A stretch of DNA of 64,000 nt from positions 43,262,001 to 43,326,000 of the forward strand of contig OZ022256.1 of NCBI GenBank assembly GCA_963978905.1, in the 5' to 3' direction. Both the position numbers and the translations under genes were made by a program. Positions 22,479-32,992 of this stretch are shown here, piece after piece (positions within the stretch are counted from its first letter, which is position 1; each line of letters begins with the position of its first letter). The notes under the pieces are model-generated. The model was not told where the DNA came from. It saw only the letters and a list, made by a program, of their open reading frames with translations, and made no database searches. Source of the stretch: Trichostrongylus colubriformis (taxonomy: Eukaryota; Nematoda; Chromadorea; Rhabditida; Trichostrongylidae).

Positions 22479-22510
<32 letters not shown>

Positions 22511-25500
22511 TACACCAAAGCTGGTGTGCACAAGAGTAGTTCGTATTTCGTGGGAATAGAGACCATGATAAAAGAAAAGATATGGGATGATAGTCAATGA
22601 AAAATGAAGCGCTAAATAGGATTAGGATATAAGAGAAACAGCTAAAAGTAAGAGAAACAGGTATTTGAAAACAGCTTCTCCAGTGCACTGCTTTCAGGTC
22701 CTACCGAGTAACCGGTGAAAAGGTCGGCTCACCTCACGGAGGACCGGAATGGTCCTCTCACTAGATCCTTGTCCCTCCTTCGGACGCTTTTAAGACATAA
22801 AATTCACTGGAGCTTGCAACCATTTTGACCCATGACTAACGAATTAGTCTGGGACCCCAGGCGAACTATGAGGGGACCTCAAGTGAGGGACCGGTCAACT
22901 TCCGGGTTTATCACGCGACTGGTGGGCTACACTTTCGGAGCCTGCAGGCGGCAGGAAAGCAGATAAAGGGGACATGAATGACATCAACTGTAAGCAGTAA
23001 TAGTAATTGTAATAAACCATGTCTACAAAAGAAAGAGGACGTAGAGGCCGTTCACTTAATAGAAAATGGTGAGAAATGGAGGAGATGGAAAGATCTCTTT
23101 GCCACAAATTATATGGTAGTTCCCAGATGAAAAACAGGAACTCCGAACCCATCGTAATCTTTGATTTCTGCTCCTCAGCTTTTGTGTGGAACTTTGTACA
23201 TCTATGAAAAGAAGCACCAGCGTAGAAGAAGGTATTTGCTAATCCTCTCTAACGCGATTACATTATGTTAGTTGCCACACAGTAGGCCGTTACAAACCTG
23301 CCACTGTTCTCGATAAGTGACAACAAATGGATCTATTAGGCGGAGCTCTTAAAAGGTGTACCCTAAGTGATTACCTGATATCTGACCACAGATTAATCTA
23401 CTGGAAGACGACTGGACTTGCAATTGATGTACTTTGGACGATCACTCACAGAATTACTCATACTATTCCTAGCGCATCAAAAGGGAAGCACAAATTTGAA
23501 GATGAAAAAGTTTAGTCTTTTGAAGTCGTTGCGCATGGGAATTCAGTGGTTGTGTCTATTTTTTAAAATCTGGAAATCAGAAAAATATGCTTTATGCGGT
23601 GACTGATCAATCTATTTCAAAGTTGGTTTGAAAATAGAGTCTTAAGAAGGAGCTTCTCTGGAAATTATCCTTGTGAACAACCGCCACGTGCGTGGGCAGC
23701 CTTTTGGGATGATGCGGGTACGTATAAAGTGGCATTGTTTAACTGCATAAGATCTTATGTGAATACTGGCGTAGGGTGTGTAAGAATATGTATACAAGCC
23801 CGATGAGGAAAAGTCGAGGAAAAATTGGAAGTTTCCTGGCAATGGCAATTGCGACAACCTCATAGCAATAATTCATACGGCTGGTGTTTTTTTGTGTAAA
23901 GAACAGGAATGCAGATCTTTGCATGAGAACAGGAATCTCTTGCGTCTGAGGGATATTAGTAATGGGCCCTTCGGAACTGTTTTCTGCAAAGGGCGGGGAG
24001 GCTAGAATGGGGAATTTACAGTATAAGGGCACGACGACTTCAATCGTTCGGTGGAGCCAGACGAAAAGTGGTGATTTTATGAGAATGTCATCATTAGTTA
24101 CAAATACATGACGAGGTTTCGTTCCACGGAACGAAATGACGATCCCTGTGAATGTCTGATTCGGTAATGGTTGTTATACCACCTCGCTATAAAAGTTGTT
24201 TTTGATCTCTCATGGTGGTTATGCACTGCATATCTTTTTAATTTAGATCCCATAAACAGTACCGGCAGAGCTTTTTGAAAACAGGTCGTGCATTGAATTA
24301 GCGAGTTTTTATGGTAATTGTTTCACAAGTAGAGCGAACCAGTTGGAAACCCGCACTAGTTGTTGGAAAGTTCCCGGTTGGTCGCGCATTGATTGATCTG
24401 TGGTTCTCAAACTGGGAAGGGTTACACCACTCCAAGGCGCAATGGTGCAGCCAGTTCAGGTGGTGGTGGACTAAGATCGCCGTAGTTGGCTCTTAAAACG
24501 ATTAACGTGCCCTACGCCTTAATCCTGGTCTACACATTGACGCCAATTTCCGTCCTAATGACTCATATCATATGAGCCTATGTCGTTACTCTGCCCTGGA
24601 GCTATCAAAGCACCCCGTTCAACATCACTTGGGGAGCGTGTTGAATAACGCTCACAGTGCACGTGCCCGCGTCCGGGCTTTGGAGGCACAGATAGGATGA
24701 CCCATACTGAATGCAATAAGTTCTTCAAGGTGTTATTGTTCTCAAACCTAACGCAACTTCAAACAATTTTTATGCGAATCACCTTCAATTAAATCCTCAC
24801 CTATCACAATCGGTGACATCTATTCTATAGAGGGTGCGGCAAAATCACCTGAACATTCTAAATTTTCCAAATTTTATTGGAAATCGTAAACTTGTGCTGG
24901 CGAGCCACTGCACAGCGCAGAGCGTTTGTGTTCACTAAGAATGTGAATGAAATCCTTATGCATGCATGGCCCATCCCGCAGCGAGGCTCACCAGCGCTCG
25001 CCACTATTTCTTGACAACTCTGAGAGCAAAGGATGTGTACTGGAGGCATTTCAGACACATTGAATCACTTTTTGCAAAGAGTCATGGAAAATTTTTTTCC
25101 CTCAACTGACTTCCTTTGCAATAACTTTTTGTTTTCGAATATGTGATATATGTAGTTCAAGGGGTCATCACTTTGCGGATCCCGCATCGGAAGTTCACTT
25201 CCATGGAGTTGAGATTACGGTCATTTGAAGTGAGACGCCTCGAAAATTTTCCAAACTTTCCTCCCTTTCCTCGACTAGGATTTTGTATTAAGAATTATGT
25301 AGCCTTCAGCGAAATCAAGCAGTCTATAAATTGGACTGGGGGAGTTATTATAAAATCAGTTTGCAATGCTTTGAAAAACTCAGTTCTAGTAAAATACAAG
25401 TATTCAAAAAACGCTTTAGTTTATCATAGATAAGATAGTACTGCTCTCCATTGCTATTTCGCTTCTACGTAACTTCCAGCTTCTTAATCCATTTTCACTT

Positions 25501-25570
25501 TGATCCCTGCCGTAGTGCTTGTATGACTTTTATCCTATTATATTTTCTATTATATGTATTTAATGTGCTA
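20710..25570. other. No recognisable gene
   Basis: Nearly 5 kb of AT-rich DNA with only short frames and no transposase motif. At 24833 an end-like sequence GAGGGTGCGGCAAAATCACC resembles maT-type ends but has no partner. Around 24945-25005 there is a possible scrap of SINE-B (GCATGGCCCATCCCGCAGCG). Confidence 0.5.
22475..22509 (+). repeat. (ATTT)n microsatellite
   Basis: About eight ATTT units in a row, followed by a small hairpin ACACCAAAGCTGGTGT. Confidence 0.9.
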
Positions 25571-25790
25571 CTGTGTTGGTGCATGATCAATGCGGCTTTT
25601 TTAAACAATTTTATTTAGCAAAAACAATGAAAAAATTAGCAAAAACGTGTTTAAATGGTTATTCGGAAGCGTTTTTACCATCGTAATCAGGGACTGCCTC
25701 CCATTTGGCAGTCATAAAAGCACCAATTTCCACTACAAAAAAAGCAGCACTTAGCACTTAGCAAATGCAGGCATTAATGATGCACCATCC
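25571..25790 (-). mobile_element. Short mariner-like remnant
   Basis: The left end has TTGGTGCATGATCAATGCGG and the right end, in reverse complement, ATGGTGCATCATTAATGCCT; the inverted repeats are ~20 bp. On the minus strand the interior reads EIGAFMTAKWEAVPDYDG then KNASE and a stop, resembling the C-terminal Trp-containing tail of a mariner-type transposase. The element would be a ~200-bp deletion derivative. Outer boundaries are uncertain because the terminal bases differ. Confidence 0.45.
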
Positions 25791-27510
25791 TAATATTATA
25801 TTTTCTATCCTAACATTTCATATATTATATCTATTACACTGTCTATTATATTTATTTTTGTCTGTCTATCCTTGCCTTATCTACTCAATCCTATCTTCTA
25901 TCAATTTATCCTTTACCTTTATCCTTATCTTCTGTTATTAGTAGATGAGCAGCTAACCCATGGTCGGCGACGCTTCCGTTTCGGAATGAAATCTGAATGA
26001 ATGGAGTGTTGAATTTCGTTAGGTTCTTTTGTTAGAATCCTGTTTTTCCTATGTTGTCACAAGCTTGATCTCTGCTTTTTTTTCAGTGCAGTTTTGTTTT
26101 TCTCTATGAATCGCACTGACTGGATAGAGCGTCATAAAAACACCGGAGTCTGAAGAAGATAGGGATTCAAGTATGAAGTTCAACTTTGTGGGGAGGGGGG
26201 GTCGTATTTTTTGAAAATTTTCCTCGACGCCACCCTTGACCCTGGTCGCAAATACTGATATACCAAGGTGCTGAAAAATTTCGAACAGACTGTAGGGAAT
26301 AGAGTGTACCACAAAATTTACACCGCCGATATCGTAACTCATCTTGCAGTGGCAGATCTCAGCCACACTGTAGGACTCAATGTGAGGCGAGCAGAGATTC
26401 AAAAGTCTTCACGTTCGCCCTTCAAGCGGCGGCGGGTCAAATCTGATCCCGTGAGGGATCACTCTGGTCACCACAAGTGTCGCACATTAAGGCAATTCAA
26501 CGATGCACAGTTGCTTTCCTGACTTCGTAGTCAAAGACGACTTTTTCAAAATTTATTGGTAACAAGTACGATGATAATAAACTATGAAGGCCAGTGGTGC
26601 CATAACGAATGAGTGGATGAATATCAGTGATTAATTGGATGAATGTCATCAGGCCCAAGTATAAACTTGGGTAACGAATATTGTTAATAAAAGATTCCGA
26701 TGTACCCCTCATAAATTGCATGAAATGCTGCCTTTCTGCACATCCAGCAGTGATCATAGGTCGTTTCGGTGATAGAAGCAAGCTGAGATAATCTCTTTAA
26801 CGATGGGAAGCGGGCAAGGACCTGTTAATTACGTATCTCTCTGCGGTCAGAAAGCAGTAAACGTGTTTTTTTGGGCCTTCTTTGGGTTTATGCACTCTCA
26901 CACGAGCGTCATCTACTCGTTCAAATCTCATTCTTCCAGATAAATTAAGCCCGCGATTCCATTGGCTGACGATTTCACCGCCCCCATTGTCGTGACCACT
27001 ATTCGATTTATCGTAGATCATACCTGACGGGAGCGTTGGCCTCGGCACTATTCACGTGCCTAACTTTCTGGAGTGGCAGAGAATGGGAGGGGATGTAGGG
27101 CGCTACTCGAAGAGTAGAGTTCTCGAGTAGAGACTGAGCTGCTCAGGAAGAAGGTTTGTTGTTTTCGTTTTATATTTCGTGGTCGATAATGCGTACTTAT
27201 TCTGATACTTTTTTTTGCTCCAATATTCGCGTTTCACTTCACCTGTGAAGATTTAGTGTTGCTTTTTTTGGCCCGTTGTAAATGTTTCTCGAACAAGTCA
27301 GTGAGAGCGAATAAAATGGAGGTTTATTGACTCCCTTCCAGATGCATTGAACGATGTTGCCTACGTTTTTTTGAACTATCGCTTTTCGCTTTCTTATTCG
27401 CATCGTATTTTAGTTGTATGGATGTACTTGTGCTCAGTTTACATTGCATCTTGTTAACGCGGTAGTTTTGTTCGTGTTGCCTGAATGATGATTTTGCTCT
27501 GCAAGTCAGC
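25791..27510. other. No recognisable gene; two dispersed direct repeats
   Basis: 25800-25945 is AT- and pyrimidine-rich with many TATTATATT and TTATC runs. 26190-26246 (GGGAGGGGGGGTCGTATTTT, then TTGAAAATTTTCCTC and CTTGACCCTGG) recurs at 30234-30292. 26515-26570 (GACTTCGTAGTCAAAGACGA) recurs at 33855-33910. The frames at 26049-26402 and 26268-26522 overlap on opposite strands and have no recognisable product. Confidence 0.5.
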
Positions 27511-27622
27511 TTAAACAAAACCTTGGAAAGTAGAAGACGGTAGTGTCATTTTGAGATTTTTTCTGATTGTACGGTTTTCCTCATTTTTATTCCACTTTGG
27601 TGCTTTCCAAGGTTCTGTTTGA
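27511..27622. repeat. 112-bp small foldback
   Basis: The left arm AAACAAAACCTTGGAAAG and the right arm CTTTCCAAGGTTCTGTTTGA are inverted repeats of ~18-20 bp around a 70-bp centre. It could be a small MITE, but no target duplication is clear. Confidence 0.5.
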
Positions 27623-27863
27623 GTTGTATAGTTGACTTTTCATTTTGAAAACAGACCATTATCCCTCGACTCCGCATACGATACCGAAGAAAGCACTAAA
27701 TAAGATCATCCTAAATCACTGGGAAGTCCTAAAACAGGAGCTATCTAGAACCTTCTCCGTGATGAGTATATGTAGGCGTGCTTCCTCCTTTAGCTTGAAT
27801 CACGATTCAAGCGGCACCCTGCAGCGACGGCAATGTTCCAAGCAAGTACGCCATTGTGCACAG

Positions 27864-28229
27864 ATTTTGGCTACAGCGGCTCCTGCAAACTATTGAGGGC
27901 CCTGACCATGCAGGTAAGCTAGAAATACACTCATTTTGCACAGAATTTGGCTGCAGCGGCTCCTGCAAAGTATTGAAGGCCTTGGCCATGCAGGTAAGCT
28001 CGAAATATACCCATTTCGCAGATTTTGGCTACAGCGGCTCCTGCAAACTATTGAAGGCCCTGACCATGCAGGTAAGCTAGAAATACACTCATTTTGCATA
28101 GATTTCGGCTATAGCGGCTCCTGCAAAGTATTGAAGGCCTTGGCCATGCAGGTAAGCTCGAAATATACCCATTTCGCAGATTTTGGCTACAGCGGCTCCT
28201 GCAAACTATTGAAGGCCTTGGCCTTGCAG
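27864..28229 (+). repeat. Five-unit exon-like tandem repeat (50-bp core, 28-30-bp spacer)
   Basis: Cores of 50 bp lie at 27864-27913, 27944-27993, 28022-28071, 28102-28151 and 28180-28229. Each contains GGCTCCTGCAAA and ends in GCAG followed immediately by GTAAGC, a textbook 5' splice site. Each core is preceded by a 3'-splice-like TTTTGCACAG or TTTCGCAG (TTTTGCATAG before the fourth). Spacers alternate between ~30 and ~28 bp and between two flavours (TAGAAATACACTC and CGAAATATACCC), so the array is A-B-A-B-A with a 158-bp higher-order period. Read through, the cores give FGYSGSCKLLKAL-like peptides in shifting frames. The spacers are shorter than usual nematode introns, so a minisatellite that grew from an exon-intron junction is more likely than a set of real exons. 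Confidence 0.85.
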
Positions 28230-29249
28230 GTAAGCTAGAAATACCGAATCCCTCCACTTCCTCATTCCCAACGACGAGGGTCACCACCGCGCCCTATGCA
28301 ATATCCCAAACTCGAAAAACTTCATCACCGAACGTGTTCAAGAAGTGCGGCGCGGAATGGAGCGAATGAAGAAGTCTTTCTAACGCTGTTGGCCGGAGTG
28401 TCGCAAAATTCGACTTTTCAGATTTTTCCCAGATTTCCAGGCAAGTAGCTAGCTATGTTTGCATTTTTTGGTAGATTTCATTCTATCAAATGCATGAGAA
28501 AGCCAAGTTCTCAAAACATAGATTTCTTGGAGGAAATTATAATTACAGAGAAAGATTCAATGGTCTCGATAATCATGTAATCGCGCTGTATATAAGCTTC
28601 ACAATACCATCTCCGGGGACCGAACTGAGCTGAGCTAAGCTGAGATTTCCTGGCGTCATTCAATTATTCCGACTTCGATCGCCCTTCCGGCCTATAAGCA
28701 ATACCAGTGATCGTCTTCAACGCTTCGGTCGCACCGCTTTCTCCTCGCCTCAGCATTCTCGCCACAAATCAGCGAGCCGATAAGCTCGGCCGCCCCTCGC
28801 CACGTACTTCCTCGACGACTTCAGGCTGATCGTCTTTTATTTCGTCTTGCTGAGTCTATTCATTTTCTTCTGTATTCTCATTCAGACCACATCGCCCACT
28901 CGACGATCCGGCAATACCAGATAGCGGCGTGGACCAGTCGTCTCCGCGGCACCAATAGATTCAATACCCTGTCAACTACGCAAAGAAACCGGTAGTTGAC
29001 CGTTCATTTTCATATTTTGAGCCCTACGACACGATTAGTCTGTTCAGGCTTCCCCCAATCAATAACCTGACCCCCGTCAGTTTCCCGCTTCAAACCGAAG
29101 GAACCCTGCTCATCGGTGACCTCATCTGTGGATGGCGGACGAAGCGACGTCAATTTCGCTGGTGATTCTGATATGTAACTGAATAAACTATGTTCTACAC
29201 GTGTGGCACTATCCAAAAGGCGAACAGACACCACACTAATTTTGCACAG
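28230..29249. other. Composite DNA between the two exon-like arrays; coding-like scraps
   Basis: At 28243-28383 a plus frame reads ESLHFLIPNDEGHHRALCNI and then SKNFITERVQEVRRGMERMK before a stop. 28712-28993 holds another open plus frame of about 93 codons. Neither is recognised. At 28620-28650 there is a TGAGC-type short tandem (GAGCTGAGCTAAGCTGAG). Base composition is richer in C than the surroundings, which suggests a captured or older coding segment. Confidence 0.4.
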
Positions 29250-29379
29250 AATTTGGTTGCAGCGGCTCCTGCAAAGTATTAAGGGCCTTGGGCTTGCAGG
29301 TAAGCTAGAAATACACTCATTTTGCACAGAATTTGGCTACAGCGGCTCCTGCAAAGTATTGAGGACCTTAGCCACGCAG
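29250..29379 (+). repeat. Two further exon-like repeat units
   Basis: Cores at 29250-29299 and 29330-29379, 80 bp apart, each bounded by TTTTGCACAG on the left and GCAG plus GTAAGC on the right. They match the 27864-28229 array, 1 kb upstream in the same orientation. A partial spacer-like TTTTGCATAAATTTTG follows at ~29435. The two clusters were probably one array split by the insertion or duplication of 28230-29249. Confidence 0.85.
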
Positions 29380-29475
29380 GTAAGCTCGGTCTCGTGCGAA
29401 AGCGTTGAATTGCGCGTTTCGAGCAAATAAACCCATTTTGCATAAATTTTGTTAGCGTCCGAGGTAGGGGAGGAC

Positions 29476-29664
29476 ATCACTTCCATCGGTATAGTCCATC
29501 GCTGGTTCATTCGCCTCAGGGAAGGAGACACGGAACAGGACCTCGAAGACAAGCCTTGGTCGGGACGTCCCTCCCCTCTACGACTCCGTCACTCTCGACA
29601 CCGTCAACGAGGATCGTAATCAGCACCCGCAGCCTTGCAACGAGACCTGGTGGCAGGCTGTCGT
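29476..29664 (+). pseudogene. Mariner transposase N-terminal fragment
   Basis: The plus frame reads ITSIGIVHRWFIRLREGDTE followed by DLEDKPWSGRPS. RWF.R...GD..LEDKP.SGRP is the classic end of the first helix-turn-helix and the GRP linker of mariner transposases. A frame change then gives VTLDTVNEDRNQHP, matching the start of the second helix-turn-helix. Nothing of the catalytic domain remains and no inverted-repeat ends are seen. Confidence 0.7.
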
Positions 29665-30494
29665 TTGCTTTTAGTTTTCTCGCTCATGTTGAGATATGCT
29701 GCTGGAACTATATAAGCTCTGGCTAGCGAAATATTGATTGCGTGTGCTTTTCGGCGACTGACGACGTCCTTTTCGTCCTATTTATTGCAGTCTTGGTGAG
29801 TTTCTCTTGCGTCGCCCATCTTGCTTCTGTACAGCATACTTTTATGTATTCATGAGGAATCGGAACAGAAGGACGCGAAAAGTGGAATTGATCACGTTTC
29901 AATAGGAGGAACGATTCGTTTTCCACGTTTTTATGGGAACAAATGCTTCCCTTTGGATGGGAGGCAAAGGGAGGGAGTGCGATTTGTATCTGTATTTTGT
30001 TGTGTATTTGTATCTGTACATTTTGTTTTTTGTAAGTAGTTATTTGTTCATTGTTGAGGATCTCTTTTTGCTTTTTAGGTATTATTTAGTTGTTATGCAA
30101 AGCTGAATGAAGTTGTTTTTTTTTGACGTGTAACTGTGTAAATACTAAAAAATCTTTATTGATAGACTAGAGATTGTAGTAAACTGAAAACTAACAAATA
30201 CAGAAGTAAGGGGGTCGTATTGAGACCTTCTTTTGGGGGAGGGGGAGTCGTATTTTTTGAAAAATTTCCTCAACTAGACGCTTGACCCTGGGTAAGACTG
30301 AATTTTCATGGCCGACTTCTACTGGTGTATACAAAGGAATCCCAGTTATACTTGTGAGTAGATTATAATTTATTATATTTTATTTTTGGAAAAATTCTTA
30401 TGTTGAAAATTGGGTTGCTGTATGCGAAGTACTGTATCTTATGAGTACTTAGGATATTTTATGAATTTGAGCCGTAAGAAATTGGCTGAATATA
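29665..30494. other. No recognisable gene
   Basis: T- and A-rich DNA. 30234-30292 is the second copy of the direct repeat at 26190-26246. Confidence 0.55.
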
Positions 30495-31212
30495 CAGAAT
30501 GCGCCAAAATTATCTGCGCGGGATTGCGGTGATTGATCTATTGATTAGTTTGCAGCGATGAGGGATCAAATGGCTATCAAGCTTTTAATTTGGCTCCCTT
30601 CTATCACCACTCAAAGTCGCAGTCATCAGCGTTCGCTTCTTACAAAATGGTTGGTTCTCATCCCCTCCGATCAGCGACCATCGAGTTGCACAAGTTTGGA
30701 AGATGTACAGAAATGATTGCTTAAACACTATCAGTGAGCCGAAGAACTGTGCAAGCGACCATCAAACGATTCTCGGAGCTGGGAACTTTGGAAGACTGCC
30801 GCGGAAGAGGACGACCCGCGGATGAAGGCTACCTCCACATAAAGTGTGGGAAGAGTTTGAAACATGGTGCTGAGAAATCCGGAAAGATCCGCTCAATCCG
30901 CTTAGGAACGATGTCAGTAAGTTGGGAATAAGCCACACCTCAGCACGGGAGAAAATTGCCAGTTGCCAAGTAAAAGCTAGGACTCATACCTTGTCGTCGC
31001 CAGAAGACCCATTTTCTCACTGCATCCATGAAAGAGAGTCAGGTGCGAAAAAGCAAGTTGCTCTTGGAACGATTCAAGTCGGCGCTCCACCGAGACATTG
31101 CTTCTCCGATGAGAAAGTTTTCACGGTGGAGTCGACCTTCAACCAGCAAAATGATCGTGTGCTTTACACATCACTTGTAATGAAAATAATGGGTCAAAGA
31201 CTTCAATTTTGA
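30495..31212 (+). mobile_element. Truncated maT-like (DD37D-type) element
   Basis: The left end CAGAATGCGCCAAAATTATC follows a TA at 30493-30494 and resembles the end of the intact maT at 39676 (CAGGGTGCGCCATAATTATA). The interior carries a broken transposase (30647-31212). No matching right end is found downstream, so the 3' part including the second and third catalytic positions is lost. Confidence 0.7.
30647..31212 (+). pseudogene. maT-like transposase, frameshifted and truncated
   Basis: From ATG 30647 the pieces are MVGSHPLRSATIELHKFGR, a stop, then VSRRTVQATIKRFSELGTLE and RGRGRP (helix-turn-helix plus GRP linker). Another frame contributes GISHTSAREKIASC (second helix-turn-helix). The last frame gives CFSDEKVFTVESTFNQQNDR, which contains the first catalytic Asp in the same F(T/S)DEK(L/V)FTVE context as the intact element. 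At least three frame changes or stops are present. The shared FTVE..NQQNDRV block supports the same family as 39827-40837. Confidence 0.75.
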
Positions 31213-31721
31213 AAGAGCTTGCTTCCAAAAATATGGAGGAAAACAATTTGGGGTGAGTAAATTTGATTGAAGAGTTTGAGGAGTATTAACAAATTTATTG
31301 CAATTAGTGTGTTTAGTTCATGGATAAGAAAGAAGACAAATTCATTGTATGCCGATGAAGGCCGCCAGTATGTGTGTTGGAAAAGGAATTTTGTTAACGG
31401 GGAAGATTTGGTGAGAACAAGATGTTTGTAGTTTGATATTTTGTCGGATGAAAGATAGTCTTTTTCTTTGGGCTCAAACCATCTGTGGCAGCAATTCGGC
31501 AGAATTTATCTTTCCCAGAATGGTAGGACTATCCGTTGAAGATTTGTTGATTGAAAGAGATAAAATTGGTCTGGAAGTGAGTACCACATCGAGCTAAATA
31601 ATTCGAACCATGAAGTTGCTAATTTCAGAGCGAAACATACAGTATGGAGATTTAACGTTTCACTAAAGTAAGGGGACGTTACTTGGCATGTAATCAATTT
31701 ATTTGGCATGCAATCAACTTA

Positions 31722-32990
31722 TTAGGTTGTCCGGAAAGTAATGAGACAAATGCAGTGGTGAGATTCAGCAGAAAGTATCTTTGGACGTCAAAGTCGTGAG
31801 AGGACAAAACTCTGGAATTTAGTGCTTCAAGACCCGTACATATACGCCACCATGGGCATATGGTCCATACTGTCTTCATCTTTCACAAACGTATCAGAGA
31901 TGGATGAGAAAAAAACGCTATATCGGGCAGCTCTCCTTCTACACTACCGTTCCGGTAAATCCGCGGATGAGGCCCATCGGCTCTTGCTGGAAGAAATGAA
32001 GGACCAAGCACCTTCTCGAGCGACGTGCTTCAGATGGTACGGCAAGTTCGACTAAGGAGAGAAATGCCTTGAAGACTGTAGTCGTTCAGGACGTCCACCG
32101 ACGCGAAAGAAGCAGCGCATACTTGCCATCTGTGAGGGACGACCTGACATTACAGTGCGCGAGCTTGCGGCCACCTCGGGTGCTCCTAAATCCACGGTAT
32201 ACGATCTTCTTCGTGCGTCAGGTAAAGTGGCAAAGTTGCCTCGGGTTCTTCCGCACGCTCTCACTCCTCACGACAAGAAGAAGCGCGTTGAAGTGTGCAC
32301 TTCTCTGCTCAGCCGTCATCGCACGCTTTCCTGGCTCGACTCCATCGTTACCATGGATGAGAAGTATTGTGTCTACGATAACATGGTGCGCCGAAAACAT
32401 TGGGTCAACTTCGACGAACTGCCGAAACCGCAGCCGAAACACCCCGATCATGACAAAAAGGAGTTGCTCTCATTCTGGTGGGATATTAACGACCCGGGTT
32501 TTGGGAACTGGTTCCAACTGGTTCCATGGTCGACTCTGAAAGATTCTGTATTCAGCTGGAAAAAGTAGCTGAAATTCTGCGTAGTCGCCGTCGTGGGAGA
32601 GGCAAAATCCTACTCCTCATGGATAACGGCAAGCCACACACGTCGAAAAGGACTCAGAATAAGCCAAAAGAGCTGGAGGTCGAACTTGTACCCCATCCAC
32701 CGTACTCACCAAATCTCGCCCCAACAGACCTCCACATATTTCGTTCTCTTCAATCCTCTTTTGCTGGAAAAAATTCACCAATCGGGAGGACGTCGAAATA
32801 GCTGTCAACAACCTTTGAAGTCGAAGTCTCCGCAGTTCTCTGCTAGTGGAATCAGATCTCTACCACAAAGATGGCAGTATGTGAAGGAACACGATGGCGA
32901 ATATTATGGTAAATGATATTGATTTGTAAGAAAGTTACTGACGAATCACTGTACTACGACATTTGTCTCATTACTTTTCGGACAACCTAA
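31722..32990 (+). mobile_element. Near-complete mariner element, 1,269 bp
   Basis: The 31-bp terminal inverted repeats (TTAGGTTGTCCGGAAAGTAA at 31722, complement ending 32990) differ at one position. TA duplications are at 31720-31721 and 32991-32992. Length and ends are those of a full mariner. The transposase frame (31900-32916) is broken by one stop and two frame changes, so the element is not autonomous, but the damage is light and the insertion looks fairly recent. Confidence 0.9.
31900..32916 (+). pseudogene. Mariner DD34D transposase, one nonsense codon and two frame changes
   Basis: MDEKKTLYRAALLLHYRSGK starts at ATG 31900. The first helix-turn-helix ends RWYGKFD, then an in-frame TAA (32053-32055) interrupts, and the same frame resumes with a SRSGRPPTRKKQ linker and VRELAATSGAPKSTVYDLLR (second helix-turn-helix). 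The first catalytic Asp is in VTMDEKYCVYD. A frame change near 32530-32560 leads to LLMDNGKPHTS (second Asp) and SPNLAPTDLHIFRSL (third Asp). The spacing between second and third is 34 residues, so DD34D. Another frame change near 32790 reaches the C-terminus FSASGIRSLPQRWQYV. All catalytic residues are still encoded. Confidence 0.88.
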
Positions 32991-32992
32991 TA

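Noticed and set aside
24833..24853. Possible maT-type terminal repeat (GAGGGTGCGGCAAAATCACC)
   Set aside because: No inverted partner within several kb and no transposase remnant nearby; too short to call alone.
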